Origin: Paracoccaceae bacterium
Lineage (GTDB): Bacteria; Pseudomonadota; Alphaproteobacteria; Rhodobacterales; Rhodobacteraceae
Assembly: GCA_902632125.1 (NCBI GenBank)
Contig: CACPBQ010000017.1
Location: forward strand, 1 to 39,267
DNA length: 39,267 nucleotides
Direction of reading: 5' to 3'
Under the pieces are notes generated by a model that was not told where the DNA came from, did not search any database, and saw only the letters and a program-made list of their open reading frames with translations. The position numbers and the translations under genes are program-made. This document shows, piece after piece, positions 16,190-24,682 of this stretch. The stretch's first letter is position 1; each line of letters starts with the position of its first letter.

Positions 16190-16253
16190 ATTTTCATCAG
16201 TAAAAGTATTATAAGGTCTGTGCGAAATTAACCTAAAGGTGAAATTTCTTCTA

Positions 16254-16295
16254 CCTGGATTGAAATTTATTTAAAATCTTACTATTTCAATCAGG
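16254..16295 (+). promoter_or_regulatory. Long interrupted inverted repeat upstream of SDR gene
   Basis: GATTGAAAT (16258-16266) and its exact complement ATTTCAATC (16284-16292) face each other across 17 bases. With one bulged G the pairing extends to CCT/AGG, giving a stem of about 12 bp. It ends 26 bp before the SDR start. No T-tract follows, so it is not a terminator; an operator or a leader hairpin is more likely. A six-codon frame, ATG at 16305 to TGA at 16325, overlaps the SDR ATG by four bases. Confidence 0.5.
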
Positions 16296-16321
16296 AAATA
16301 TTTCATGGAGTTGTCCAAATC

Positions 16322-17056
16322 ATGACAGAACATAAAAAAAATGTTGTCCTGACTGGCGCAAGCCGAGGTATTGGCCACGCGACTGTTAAAAAGTTTAGTG
16401 ATACTGGATGGCGTGTGCTAACCTGCTCGCGACAACCTTTTGACGAACGTTGTCCCTGGCCCGGAGGCCGTGATAATCACATCCAGGTCGATCTTTCTGA
16501 TCCCAAAAACACTATTGAAGCAACAGAAGAAATAAAAAGTAAATTAAATGGAAAGCTGCACGCCTTAATCAATAATGCAGGTATCTCTCCGAAGACCGAA
16601 ACGGGCGGAAGGATGAATACAATCGATACCGACCTCAAAATATGGGGAAAGGTTTTCCATGTTAATTTTTTTGCTTCAGTTGTACTGGCACGAGGGTTGA
16701 GGGATGAGCTGGCTTCCGCAAAAGGAGTTGTGGTTAATGTCACTTCTATTGCTGGTAGTCGTGTTCACCCTTTCGCTGGGGCTGCATACGCAACATCTAA
16801 AGCAGCATTAGCTGCTTTGACGCGAGAAATGGCGAATGATTTTGGACCACTTGGTGTGCGCGTTAACGCTATCGCTCCCGGAGAGATTGCAACCGATATA
16901 TTAAGTGAAGGTACAGACAAAATTGTTGAAAATCTACCAATGCGACGTCTTGGCCAAACTAATGAGGTGGCCAATGCAATCCATTTTCTGTGTTCAGACC
17001 AATCTAGTTACGTGACTGGCACAGAAATTCTTATAAATGGTGGCCAACATGTATAA
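16322..17056 (+). CDS. Classical SDR oxidoreductase (FabG-like)
   Basis: This 244-residue NAD(P)-dependent short-chain dehydrogenase has every classical element: TGASRGIG (11-18), LINNAGIS (83-90), N115, S142 in NVTSIAGS, and Y156/K160 in AAYATSKAAL. The C-terminal SDQSSYVTGTEILINGGQHV is standard. The substrate is unknown; such proteins reduce or oxidise a keto or hydroxy group of small metabolites. Its ATG lies 11 bases after a GGAG, rather far, and an overlapping six-codon frame may help load ribosomes. It converges on the dioxygenase gene, with only about 20 bp between their stops. Confidence 0.9.
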   Translation: MTEHKKNVVLTGASRGIGHATVKKFSDTGWRVLTCSRQPFDERCPWPGGRDNHIQVDLSDPKNTIEATEEIKSKLNGKLHALINNAGISPKTETGGRMNTIDTDLKIWGKVFHVNFFASVVLARGLRDELASAKGVVVNVTSIAGSRVHPFAGAAYATSKAALAALTREMANDFGPLGVRVNAIAPGEIATDILSEGTDKIVENLPMRRLGQTNEVANAIHFLCSDQSSYVTGTEILINGGQHV

Positions 17057-17077
17057 TGGACGCACTATTGCTCCCAC

Positions 17078-18013
17078 CTAAAGATTCGTACTCTTGAATT
17101 TATTCATTAGATAGGGCCCAGAAACAACGCTTGCATGAGCCTTAGCGTTTATTGGCTTTATTATGGTATCCCAGTTTGGCTGATGAAAATATGCAAGGCT
17201 CTTGCGAGCAGGTTGGTCAGGTTTTGCAACGACCCTATGAAGGGTTGAAACCCAACGGCCTGCCGTCCAGATCTCCATCAGATCTCCGATGTTTATGACA
17301 AAACAGCCTTTCATAGCCGGAACGTCAATCCAACTATTGTTTTTCATTATTTGCAATCCTGAAGTCTCAGCCTGCGGCAGCAAAATAGTCAAAGAACCAT
17401 AATCCGTGTGGGCACCTGCCCTCTGTTGTTTCTTAAATATTTTATTCTTTGTTTCCGGATAATGCAGAGCCCGCAAAGCCGAAATAGGATTATTAATAAA
17501 ATCATCAAAGTAGTGACATTCCAAATCCAGAGCTTCTGCAAAAGCTGACATTATGCGTTTTGCCAACTTTTCCATTTCTAAATAATAACTTTCCCAAATT
17601 TCCCTAAAACCGTCTATTTTTGGCCAAAGCGTTGGCTGATAACAAAAATCGTAAGCCTCGGGATCTTGGATGTTTTTTGGAATTGTTAACGGACCTCCAT
17701 TAAAACTTTCCTTCAAATCAGGTGGAGTTTCTTGACCTTTTGACGCTGCTAAAGCTTCTTGATCCGGTCCAATCCACCCATATGGATAGCCGTTATACGG
17801 CACCCTTACTTCTCTTTTTATTTCCAGCGATGATGAAAAAAAATTTGAAACAATCGCCCACTGATCATCAATAACTTTTTGCGAGATACCATGACCCTCT
17901 AAAATCACAAAGCCTGTGTCACTGCACATTTGATCTAGTTCATGACTCAGTTTTTTTCTTTCAGCTCCCGAAGTATTTTGAAAATATTCTAAATTAAATC
18001 GCGGAAAGGACAT
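17078..18013 (-). CDS. Isopenicillin N synthase-like Fe(II)/2-oxoglutarate-type dioxygenase
   Basis: This 311-residue protein has the DIOX_N region at the start (DTGFVILEGHGISQKVID) and a 2OG-FeII_Oxy domain in the second half. The iron triad is H202 and D204 in AHTDYGSLTILL plus H259 in STLHRVV. R270 and S272 in ARKSLAYFHQPN match the RxS that binds the 2-oxoglutarate carboxylate. Family members oxidise diverse small molecules, and many bacterial ones in catabolic clusters are uncharacterised; beta-lactam synthesis is not implied. It follows the amidase on the same strand after 14 bp, so the pair forms an operon and the dioxygenase may act on the amidase substrate or product. Confidence 0.9.
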   Translation of the reverse strand: MSFPRFNLEYFQNTSGAERKKLSHELDQMCSDTGFVILEGHGISQKVIDDQWAIVSNFFSSSLEIKREVRVPYNGYPYGWIGPDQEALAASKGQETPPDLKESFNGGPLTIPKNIQDPEAYDFCYQPTLWPKIDGFREIWESYYLEMEKLAKRIMSAFAEALDLECHYFDDFINNPISALRALHYPETKNKIFKKQQRAGAHTDYGSLTILLPQAETSGLQIMKNNSWIDVPAMKGCFVINIGDLMEIWTAGRWVSTLHRVVAKPDQPARKSLAYFHQPNWDTIIKPINAKAHASVVSGPYLMNKFKSTNL

Positions 18014-18027
18014 ATCTACTTCTCAAA

Positions 18028-19470
18028 TTAATAATTGTTTTTTTCCATAATTGACCAAAGTTCATTCGAAAATGTTCCTAACCGGTTTCGAATAGTATTC
18101 ATACCTTTTACAATTAAATCTTCACGCCAGCGTTGCCCAATTAGTTGAACATTAATTGTCTGCGGTCCTTCCTTTAATTGAACAAGATGGGTCGGGAAAC
18201 ACCCTGCAGGAAGTCCCAAAAAATTAATCGAATATGACCAAAGAGCTGATCCTAAAACTTCTCTAACACCTTCTTGACCCTCCAAATCCCTTCCTGGTTT
18301 AAAAAATGGCTGCGGTAAAAAGGGGCAAAGAACTAACGGATAATTGGTTAAAAAAACCGACCACTCCCTAGCATAATAACTCCTCTTTGCAAGTATCCTT
18401 AATAATTCAGTCCCAGTATAAGGCTTAAACTGTTTGAAATACTCATCAAATATTCGATTAATTTCTGAGGAGCCAAATTTCCTGATATCCGGACCCATTA
18501 ATTCACTTACCTCACCCATTAAGGCCCTATATCCAGCAGAAGCGGTTTCAAGTAGAAAAGGCGGATCAATTTCGACAACTTCATGGCCTGCATCACGCAA
18601 TGCTTCTGCTGCCAATTCTAAACCCTTGTATATTTCTGGATGGGTTTCAAAACCTGGAGTTTCCCGAGACAGCGCAATTTTACATTTTTGGCTTTCAGAC
18701 CCCATGTCATATGGCAAGGGAACATGAAACGGATCAACGGGATCATTTTTAAATAAAATTGGCATAGCCAAATCCAAGTCTAATGGGTCGCGGGTCAAAA
18801 GACCTTGGACAGACATTGATTGCGCCAACATTCCTCGCTCAGCATTTTGCGAAGGGTTCCAAGCAGGTACACGACCTAGACCTGGTTTAACAGTAAAAGC
18901 ACCATTTGCTGCGGCAGGAAATCTCAACGAACCTCCAATATCATTCCCATGCCCCATTGCTCCAATACCAGACATAACAGCTGCACCTGCTCCACCAGAA
19001 GAGCCACCAGCAGAAACATGATCTCCCCAAGGATTATTTGTTCTCCCATGAAGTTCATTATCTGTATCAGCTCTGAAAGAAAATTCTGGCGTATTTGTCC
19101 GACCAATAATAATTGCCCCAGCATTTGCGAGGTTTTTGACAATGGGCGCATCATCAGGTGCTATCAAATTTTTTAAAGCATAAACACCATTTGACGTTGG
19201 ATGGCCTTTCTGGTCTACGTTTATTTTAATTGTTATCGGGACACCATGTAAGGGTCCGCATTCCTTCCCATTTTCTTGGTCTCGATCTAAATCCTCCGCA
19301 GTTTTCAGGGCTTGTTCTGAGAGGTCAACAACGACAGCATTTAACTTTGGATTGATCTTTCGCATTCTGTCTGTAACTGAAGTTACGACATCAATAGACC
19401 GTATCTCACCAGCAGTTGTGGCTTTAACAATTTCGGTAGCGCTCAAGCGCCATAGGTTACTTTTGTCCAT
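18028..19470 (-). CDS. Amidase (amidase-signature family)
   Basis: This 480-residue amidase-signature enzyme has its Ser-cisSer-Lys triad as K82 in VPITIKINVD, S157 in SAGGSSGGAG and S181 in DIGGSLRFPA. The spacing (75 and 24 residues) equals that of characterised members such as FAAH. It hydrolyses a C-N amide bond of an unknown substrate, probably in the cytoplasm since no signal peptide is seen. The usual IKD of the lysine strand is IKIN here. It heads a two-gene operon with the dioxygenase and is transcribed divergently from the oligopeptide-type importer across 294 bp. GatA is unlikely because gatB and gatC are absent and the C-terminus is of the generic type. Confidence 0.92.
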   Translation of the reverse strand: MDKSNLWRLSATEIVKATTAGEIRSIDVVTSVTDRMRKINPKLNAVVVDLSEQALKTAEDLDRDQENGKECGPLHGVPITIKINVDQKGHPTSNGVYALKNLIAPDDAPIVKNLANAGAIIIGRTNTPEFSFRADTDNELHGRTNNPWGDHVSAGGSSGGAGAAVMSGIGAMGHGNDIGGSLRFPAAANGAFTVKPGLGRVPAWNPSQNAERGMLAQSMSVQGLLTRDPLDLDLAMPILFKNDPVDPFHVPLPYDMGSESQKCKIALSRETPGFETHPEIYKGLELAAEALRDAGHEVVEIDPPFLLETASAGYRALMGEVSELMGPDIRKFGSSEINRIFDEYFKQFKPYTGTELLRILAKRSYYAREWSVFLTNYPLVLCPFLPQPFFKPGRDLEGQEGVREVLGSALWSYSINFLGLPAGCFPTHLVQLKEGPQTINVQLIGQRWREDLIVKGMNTIRNRLGTFSNELWSIMEKNNY

Positions 19471-19764
19471 TTTTACTTTTGTAAATTATCTGGATAACGC
19501 TACACGGCTAACGTTTTAAAAAAAAGAGAAATTTTCAATTCAAAATATGGAAAATAAATAATAATAGATCCAATTAGTTAGCGGGATTTCGGTAATTTTA
19601 TCATAAAAAATTTTCCAAATCGTCTTGTTTGAAAGTTATAAAAAACATCTGCAGTCGCTTTTTTCATTTAAAAATAACAATCCTAGTATAAGCTTCCAAT
19701 ACAAATTTTAAAATCAAAACGATTTTCTGCAGATAAAAATGATCTCAAGAAAGGGAGTAGAAAT
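19471..19764. promoter_or_regulatory. AT-rich divergent promoter region between amidase and peptide importer
   Basis: This 294-bp gap contains no open frame worth calling. It must hold the promoters of the amidase operon (leftward) and the importer operon (rightward). An inverted repeat, AAAATC, five bases, GATTTT, lies near 19710-19726, about 40 bp before the binding-protein ATG. GGGAG precedes that ATG at the normal distance. I could not pick out confident -35/-10 boxes. Confidence 0.4.
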
Positions 19765-21249
19765 ATGTTTCAACCAAAAAAAATATTTACTGCCGCTACA
19801 TTTGCTGTGTTTGCAAGTGCCGGAGTTAGCCTTTCCGCGCAATCTGATATCACGGTTGCTATGCAGCTAGAACCACCTCACCTGGATCCAACCAGCGCAG
19901 CCGCTGGTGCAATAGACAGCGTCCTGTACTCAAACGTTTTTGAGGGTTTAACGAGATTTGCTTCAGATGGATCAATAATAGCTGGCTTGGCGGAGTCTTG
20001 GGATATTTCCAGTGATGGGACTGTCTATACTTTTAAACTGCGCTCTGGAGTAAAATTCCATGACGGCACTTCTATGGATGCAAATGACGTCAAATTTTCA
20101 CTTGATAGAGCTAGAGCTGAAGACAGCACAAATGCTCAAAAAGCTTTATTCTCTGGAATAACTGATGTTGCCGTCGTCAATGATACAACAGTCAAGGTTT
20201 CATTAGACAAGCCTAATGGAAGTTTTCTGTTCAATATGGCCTGGGGTGATGCTGTTATCGTTGCACCTGAGAGTATTGAAGGCATCAAGAATAAACCTGT
20301 AGGAACGGGTGCTTTTACTTTTCAAAATTGGGTTCAAGGCGATCGAATAGAATTATCTCGCAACCCAGATTATTGGGGAAATCAGCCTGCTTTAGAAAAA
20401 GCTACTTTTAAGTTCATTTCAGATCCAACAGCGGCATTTGCTGCAGTTATGGCTCAGGATGTTGACGTTTTTACTGGATTTCCAGCTCCTGAAAATCTTC
20501 CACAGTTCGAAGCTGACCCAAGGTTTCAAGTTTTAGAGGGGTCTACCGAAGGTGAGACAATTTTATCAACAAACAATAAAATGCCTCCTTTAGATAACGT
20601 GAAAGTGCGGAAAGCGATTGCTCATGCAATCGATCGTCAAGCCATTATTGATGGTGCTATGTTTGGATATGGAACCCCGATAGGAACCCACTTTGCTCCT
20701 CATAATCCAGATTACGTGGATTTAACTGGCAACTCAAATTATGATCCAGAACTTTCCAAAAAGCTTCTAGCTGAAGCTGGACTGTCAGAAGGTTTTAAAA
20801 CTACTCTGAAACTTCCACCACCTTCTTATGCAAGACGCGGCGGGGAAATAATTGCATCTCAATTGCGCGCCGTTGGAATTGAAACTGAGATAAGTAATTT
20901 GGAATGGGCACAGTGGCTTGAGCAAGTTTTTCGCGGAAAAGATTATGGTCTTACAATTGTAAGTCATACTGAGCCGATGGATATTGGCATCTACGCGAGA
21001 CCTGATTACTATTTTCAATACGACAACCCTGAATTCCAGTCTCTAATGACAGAATTAACTGGGACAACCGATCCGGCGGAACGAAGCAGCATGCTAAAAA
21101 AAGCTCAGCGTATTATTTCAGATGATTATGTGAATGGATATCTTTTTGAGTTAGCTTTCACTACAGTCGCGAACGCCAAAGTTCGGGGGCTTTGGAAGAA
21201 TGCACCTACGCAAGCCACTGACCTTACCGGAGTTAGTTGGGCAGATTAA
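19765..21249 (+). CDS. Oligopeptide-type ABC transporter substrate-binding protein (SBP_bac_5)
   Basis: This 494-residue periplasmic protein has a signal peptide at about residues 1-25 (KKIFTAATFAVFASAGVSLSA, cut near SA-QS) and no lipobox. The mature part shows the family 5 pattern. LYSNVFEGLTRF is followed by LAESWDISSDGTVYTFKLR and GVKFHDGTSMDANDVKFSLDRA, and then PVGTGAFTFQNW and VRKAIAHAIDRQAIIDGAMFGYGTP. It captures peptides, amides or other medium-sized solutes for the permeases encoded next. The ligand cannot be deduced. ATG at 19765 has GGGAG at good spacing. Two hairpins follow its stop before the first permease gene. Confidence 0.94.
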   Translation: MFQPKKIFTAATFAVFASAGVSLSAQSDITVAMQLEPPHLDPTSAAAGAIDSVLYSNVFEGLTRFASDGSIIAGLAESWDISSDGTVYTFKLRSGVKFHDGTSMDANDVKFSLDRARAEDSTNAQKALFSGITDVAVVNDTTVKVSLDKPNGSFLFNMAWGDAVIVAPESIEGIKNKPVGTGAFTFQNWVQGDRIELSRNPDYWGNQPALEKATFKFISDPTAAFAAVMAQDVDVFTGFPAPENLPQFEADPRFQVLEGSTEGETILSTNNKMPPLDNVKVRKAIAHAIDRQAIIDGAMFGYGTPIGTHFAPHNPDYVDLTGNSNYDPELSKKLLAEAGLSEGFKTTLKLPPPSYARRGGEIIASQLRAVGIETEISNLEWAQWLEQVFRGKDYGLTIVSHTEPMDIGIYARPDYYFQYDNPEFQSLMTELTGTTDPAERSSMLKKAQRIISDDYVNGYLFELAFTTVANAKVRGLWKNAPTQATDLTGVSWAD

Positions 21250-21251
21250 GT

Positions 21252-21291
21252 TTCAAAAATATTTTGAAGGCGGGGAGAAATATCCCCGCCT
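21252..21291 (+). terminator. Two adjacent hairpins after the binding-protein gene
   Basis: First, TTCAAAA, a three-base centre and TTTTGAA (21252-21268) form a perfect seven-bp AT-rich repeat. Then AGGCGGGGA, six bases, and TCCCCGCCT (21268-21291) form a nine-bp GC-rich stem. The tail CCTTTATTA is only weakly T-rich. The position three bases after the stop and inside an operon suggests a partial terminator or a 3' stabiliser that raises binding-protein levels over the permeases. Confidence 0.75.
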
Positions 21292-21330
21292 CCTTTATTA
21301 CCAATGCTGACCTTTTCAAGATAATTTAAG

Positions 21331-22278
21331 ATGCTGAGATACATTCTTAAAAGAGCTATTTCACTGATAATAAGTCTTTGTCTAGCTTCTATAATTATTT
21401 TTGCTGTTGTGGAAATAGCTCCCGGTGATCCGGCGTCATTCATGCTCGGTATAAATGCCCAAGAGGATACTGTTGCTGCTCTGCGGGCCGAACTGGGCTT
21501 AGATCAGGATAAATTATCGCGATATTTCACTTGGGTAAGTGGTATGATCCAAGGTGATTTTGGCACATCATACACATATCGCAGTCCAGTTGCAGAAATG
21601 ATTAGGGAAAGGATTTGGGTCTCCTTACCTCTAGCACTTTACGCACTATTAATTTCTACTCTGATTGCATTTCCAGCTGGTATTTATGCTGCAACCCAAA
21701 GAGGGAAATCTGGCGATTTAGCAGTTATGGGTGCCACACAATTTGGAATAGCTATACCCAACTTTTGGTTTGCCATGATACTTGTGGTTATTTTTGCTTT
21801 GAAACTCAGATGGTTTTCTGCTGGCGGCTTTCTGGGATGGGAGAATGGTATTTTTCAGAGTATAAAATCTTTAACACTGCCAGCTATAGCATTAGCTTTG
21901 CCTCAAGCTTCTATACTTTCACGAGTAATGCGCAGTGCTCTTATCGAAACTCTATCAGAGGATTACATTCGAACAGCCAGGGCAAAAGGATTTGGGAAAA
22001 GAGCGGTAATTTGGCGGCATGCGTTAAGAAATGCTCTTATCCCAGTACTTACTATTATCGGGCTACAATTTTCCTTCCTAATGGCTGGTGCCATTATCAT
22101 TGAACAAGTATTTTTTCTTCCTGGTTTGGGAAGATTAGTATTTCAAGCCATAACACAAAGAGATTTAATAGTAGTGGAAAGCGTAGTAATGCTTCTTGTT
22201 TTTGCCGTAATAACAGTGAATTTCATTGTTGACGTTACATATGCAATTACAGACCCCCGTTTAAGGCGCCGAGTATGA
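21331..22278 (+). CDS. Oligopeptide-type ABC permease, DppB-like
   Basis: This 315-residue permease of the DppB/OppB type begins with the standard N-terminus MLRYILKRAISLIISL, then FAVVEIAPGDPASFMLG. The EAA loop appears as EDYIRTARAKGFGKRAVIWRHALRNALIPVLTIIG (in two parts, near residues 210-245), which contacts the ATPase. About six membrane helices are expected. It pairs with the DppC-like permease, whose ATG overlaps this stop by four bases. It is preceded by 80 bp that contain the double hairpin. Confidence 0.94.
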   Translation: MLRYILKRAISLIISLCLASIIIFAVVEIAPGDPASFMLGINAQEDTVAALRAELGLDQDKLSRYFTWVSGMIQGDFGTSYTYRSPVAEMIRERIWVSLPLALYALLISTLIAFPAGIYAATQRGKSGDLAVMGATQFGIAIPNFWFAMILVVIFALKLRWFSAGGFLGWENGIFQSIKSLTLPAIALALPQASILSRVMRSALIETLSEDYIRTARAKGFGKRAVIWRHALRNALIPVLTIIGLQFSFLMAGAIIIEQVFFLPGLGRLVFQAITQRDLIVVESVVMLLVFAVITVNFIVDVTYAITDPRLRRRV

Positions 22279-23093
22279 GAAGTGGCTCTTTTATATCTGG
22301 CGTTTTGCTAAGCGCATTGGTTGTAATAGCAGCCGGCATCTCTTTTCTTTGGGTTCCATTTGATATTACTCAACTTTCGATCCCTGATAAATTACAGACC
22401 CCAAATGAAGTGCATTGGTTAGGTACCGATCACTTTGGACGTGACATTTTGTCAATGATCATGATCGGAGCACGAACTTCATTAGCCGTTGCTCTTTTGG
22501 CTGTTGGAATAGGCTTTTTTATTGGAGTTCCACTTGGTCTTGTCGCGGCTACTAAGAAAAATTCAATTATTGATGAAATAATAATGCGCACGAATGATTT
22601 AATATTTGCGTTCCCATCTTTAGTTATTGCGATTCTCATAACTGCACTTTTTGGTGCTGGTGCAATGAATGCAATTATTGCTATTGGGATATTTAATATA
22701 CCGGTTTTCGCTCGTGTAAGTCGAGGAGCAGCTTTAAGTCTTTGGCAAAAAGAATTTATCCTAGCGGCTCGAGTAAGTGGTAAATCTGATTTACGAATAT
22801 CTGCAGAACATATATTTCCAAACATTGCTAATCTTTTGATAGTCCAAGGTACAATACAATTTTCACTGGGTATTTTAGCAGAAGCTGGCTTAAGTTACGT
22901 GGGCCTAGGAACACAACCACCTATTCCAAGCTGGGGACGAATGCTTGCAGACGCTCAAACTATGGTCAGCTTTGCTCCTCACCTAGCAATTATTCCCGGA
23001 ACAGCAATAATCATAACTGTTTTAGGTTTAAATTTACTTGGTGATGGTCTTCGCGATCTTCTCGATCCAAGAGTAAGAAAGTCCCGCGAATGA
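22275..23093 (+). CDS. Oligopeptide-type ABC permease, DppC-like
   Basis: This 272-residue permease of the DppC/OppC type has HWLGTDHFGRDILSMIMIGAR, the hallmark of the family, near residues 45-65. The EAA loop region is LAARVSGKSDLRISAEHIFPN, followed by SWGRMLADAQ. The C-terminal LLGDGLRDLLDPR is the usual closing motif. It forms the translocation pore with the DppB-like subunit. It overlaps both neighbours by four bases, which fixes the gene order within one transcript. Confidence 0.94.
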   Translation: MRSGSFISGVLLSALVVIAAGISFLWVPFDITQLSIPDKLQTPNEVHWLGTDHFGRDILSMIMIGARTSLAVALLAVGIGFFIGVPLGLVAATKKNSIIDEIIMRTNDLIFAFPSLVIAILITALFGAGAMNAIIAIGIFNIPVFARVSRGAALSLWQKEFILAARVSGKSDLRISAEHIFPNIANLLIVQGTIQFSLGILAEAGLSYVGLGTQPPIPSWGRMLADAQTMVSFAPHLAIIPGTAIIITVLGLNLLGDGLRDLLDPRVRKSRE

Positions 23094-24679
23094 GTATTTT
23101 ATCAGTTGAAAATTTAAAGCTTAAAATCGGCTCAGAAAGCATACTGGACAATATTTCATTTAGATTGGATCAAGGTCGAATTCTTGCGATAACTGGTGAG
23201 AGTGGATCTGGAAAATCTATGACAGCACTTTCAGTAATCCAACTTCAACCCAAAAATGCAATATTGGAAGGGGAAATATTTTTTCATGATCAAGAGATAA
23301 CCAAAAAAGATGAGTTTGAATTATGTAAGATTCGTGGTGCTAAAATAGGAATGATATTTCAAGAGCCTATGACGGCACTCAATCCAGTAAAAACTGTCGG
23401 AAATCAAATAAGCGAAACTATTATTTTGCACAGCACAAAAAATAAAAGAGCGGCAGATAAAGAAACTCTTAAAATTCTAGAACGAGTGGGGTTAAGCCCT
23501 GCAGCTGAATTTAAAAAACGCTATCCGCATGAGTTATCGGGAGGCCAACGTCAGAGAGTTGTTATTGGAATTGCAATTGCGTTAAAACCTTCAATTATAA
23601 TCGCAGACGAACCAACAACAGCTCTTGATGTAACCACTCAGGCCCAAATTCTCGCACTTCTCAAAAAATTAGTTACAGAAGATAACATAGCCATGGTTTT
23701 AATTACGCATGACCTGGCTGTCGTTGCGGATATGGCAGACGAAATAGCAGTTATGCAAAACGGAGCCATTGTTGAGATTGATGAGACACAAAATTTGTTT
23801 CGAAATATGAAACATCAGTATACTCGTTCTCTTTTTGCAGCGTCTGGACATTCAGTTAATTTGCCCATCACAGAGGTAAATTCTAATCCTCTTTTGACTA
23901 TCAAAAACGTCACTTGCAGATACAGGTTGGCCCGTACAAAAATTTTTTCAAAAAGTGATTACTTTACTGCAGTTTCTAATGTTTCCTTTGACATTAAAAA
24001 TGGCGAAAGAGTTGGATTGGTTGGCGAGTCTGGTTGTGGCAAGTCAACTCTTACCAGGGCTATACTTGGTCTTGAGCCAATTTATAACGGCGAAATAAAT
24101 GTCGATAATCAAAACATTTTGAAAGCCACATCAAGTACGAGGAAAAATATTCAAGTCGTTTTCCAAGACCCATTCGGCTCTTTCAATCCAAGACACAAAG
24201 TCTCAACTCTTTTAAAAGAGCCTTTTTACCTCATTAAAAACTCTCCAGAAGCCAAAAATATTGAGAATAAAATAGATAAAGTCTTAGAAGATGTTGGACT
24301 TTCAGCTAAAGACAAAAACAAGTATATACACGAATTTTCTGGTGGACAGAGGCAGCGAATAGCAATTGCACGCGCTTTGATCATAAAACCCAAGCTTGTA
24401 ATTTTTGATGAAGCGGTCTCAGCTCTTGATGTTACGGTCAGAGCACAAATTTTGGATCTCATCGCTGAACTCGCTAGCGAATATGGCCTTAGTTACCTAT
24501 TCATTAGCCATGATCTTTCTGTAATTCGTTCAATAACCGATCGTTGCTTAGTCATGAAAAATGGAAAGATTATCGAAGAGGGATCTACCAAAAAGGTTTT
24601 GGAACAACCTCAAAATGCATATACACAAATATTAATTAGTGCAGCACCCAAATTACCCAATTTTCAAACGGAGTTATAA
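23090..24679 (+). CDS. Fused double ATPase of the peptide importer (DppD-DppF type)
   Basis: This 529-residue protein contains two complete ABC ATPase domains. The first has Walker A GESGSGKS (36-43), signature LSGGQRQRVVIG and Walker B IIADEPTTALDVT. The second has GESGCGKST (near residue 310), signature FSGGQRQRIAIA and IFDEAVSALDV, where the proline after the Walker B glutamate is replaced by Ala. Both sites look ATP-competent. It powers the importer formed by the two preceding permeases. The domains are separate proteins (DppD and DppF) in E. coli but are commonly fused in proteobacteria. ATG overlaps the DppC-like stop by four bases. Confidence 0.94.
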   Translation: MSILSVENLKLKIGSESILDNISFRLDQGRILAITGESGSGKSMTALSVIQLQPKNAILEGEIFFHDQEITKKDEFELCKIRGAKIGMIFQEPMTALNPVKTVGNQISETIILHSTKNKRAADKETLKILERVGLSPAAEFKKRYPHELSGGQRQRVVIGIAIALKPSIIIADEPTTALDVTTQAQILALLKKLVTEDNIAMVLITHDLAVVADMADEIAVMQNGAIVEIDETQNLFRNMKHQYTRSLFAASGHSVNLPITEVNSNPLLTIKNVTCRYRLARTKIFSKSDYFTAVSNVSFDIKNGERVGLVGESGCGKSTLTRAILGLEPIYNGEINVDNQNILKATSSTRKNIQVVFQDPFGSFNPRHKVSTLLKEPFYLIKNSPEAKNIENKIDKVLEDVGLSAKDKNKYIHEFSGGQRQRIAIARALIIKPKLVIFDEAVSALDVTVRAQILDLIAELASEYGLSYLFISHDLSVIRSITDRCLVMKNGKIIEEGSTKKVLEQPQNAYTQILISAAPKLPNFQTEL

Positions 24680-24682
24680 GTA

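Noticed and set aside
17078-18013. Beta-lactam biosynthesis
   Set aside because: The dioxygenase only belongs to the broad isopenicillin N synthase-like family; no peptide synthetase or other beta-lactam gene is present.
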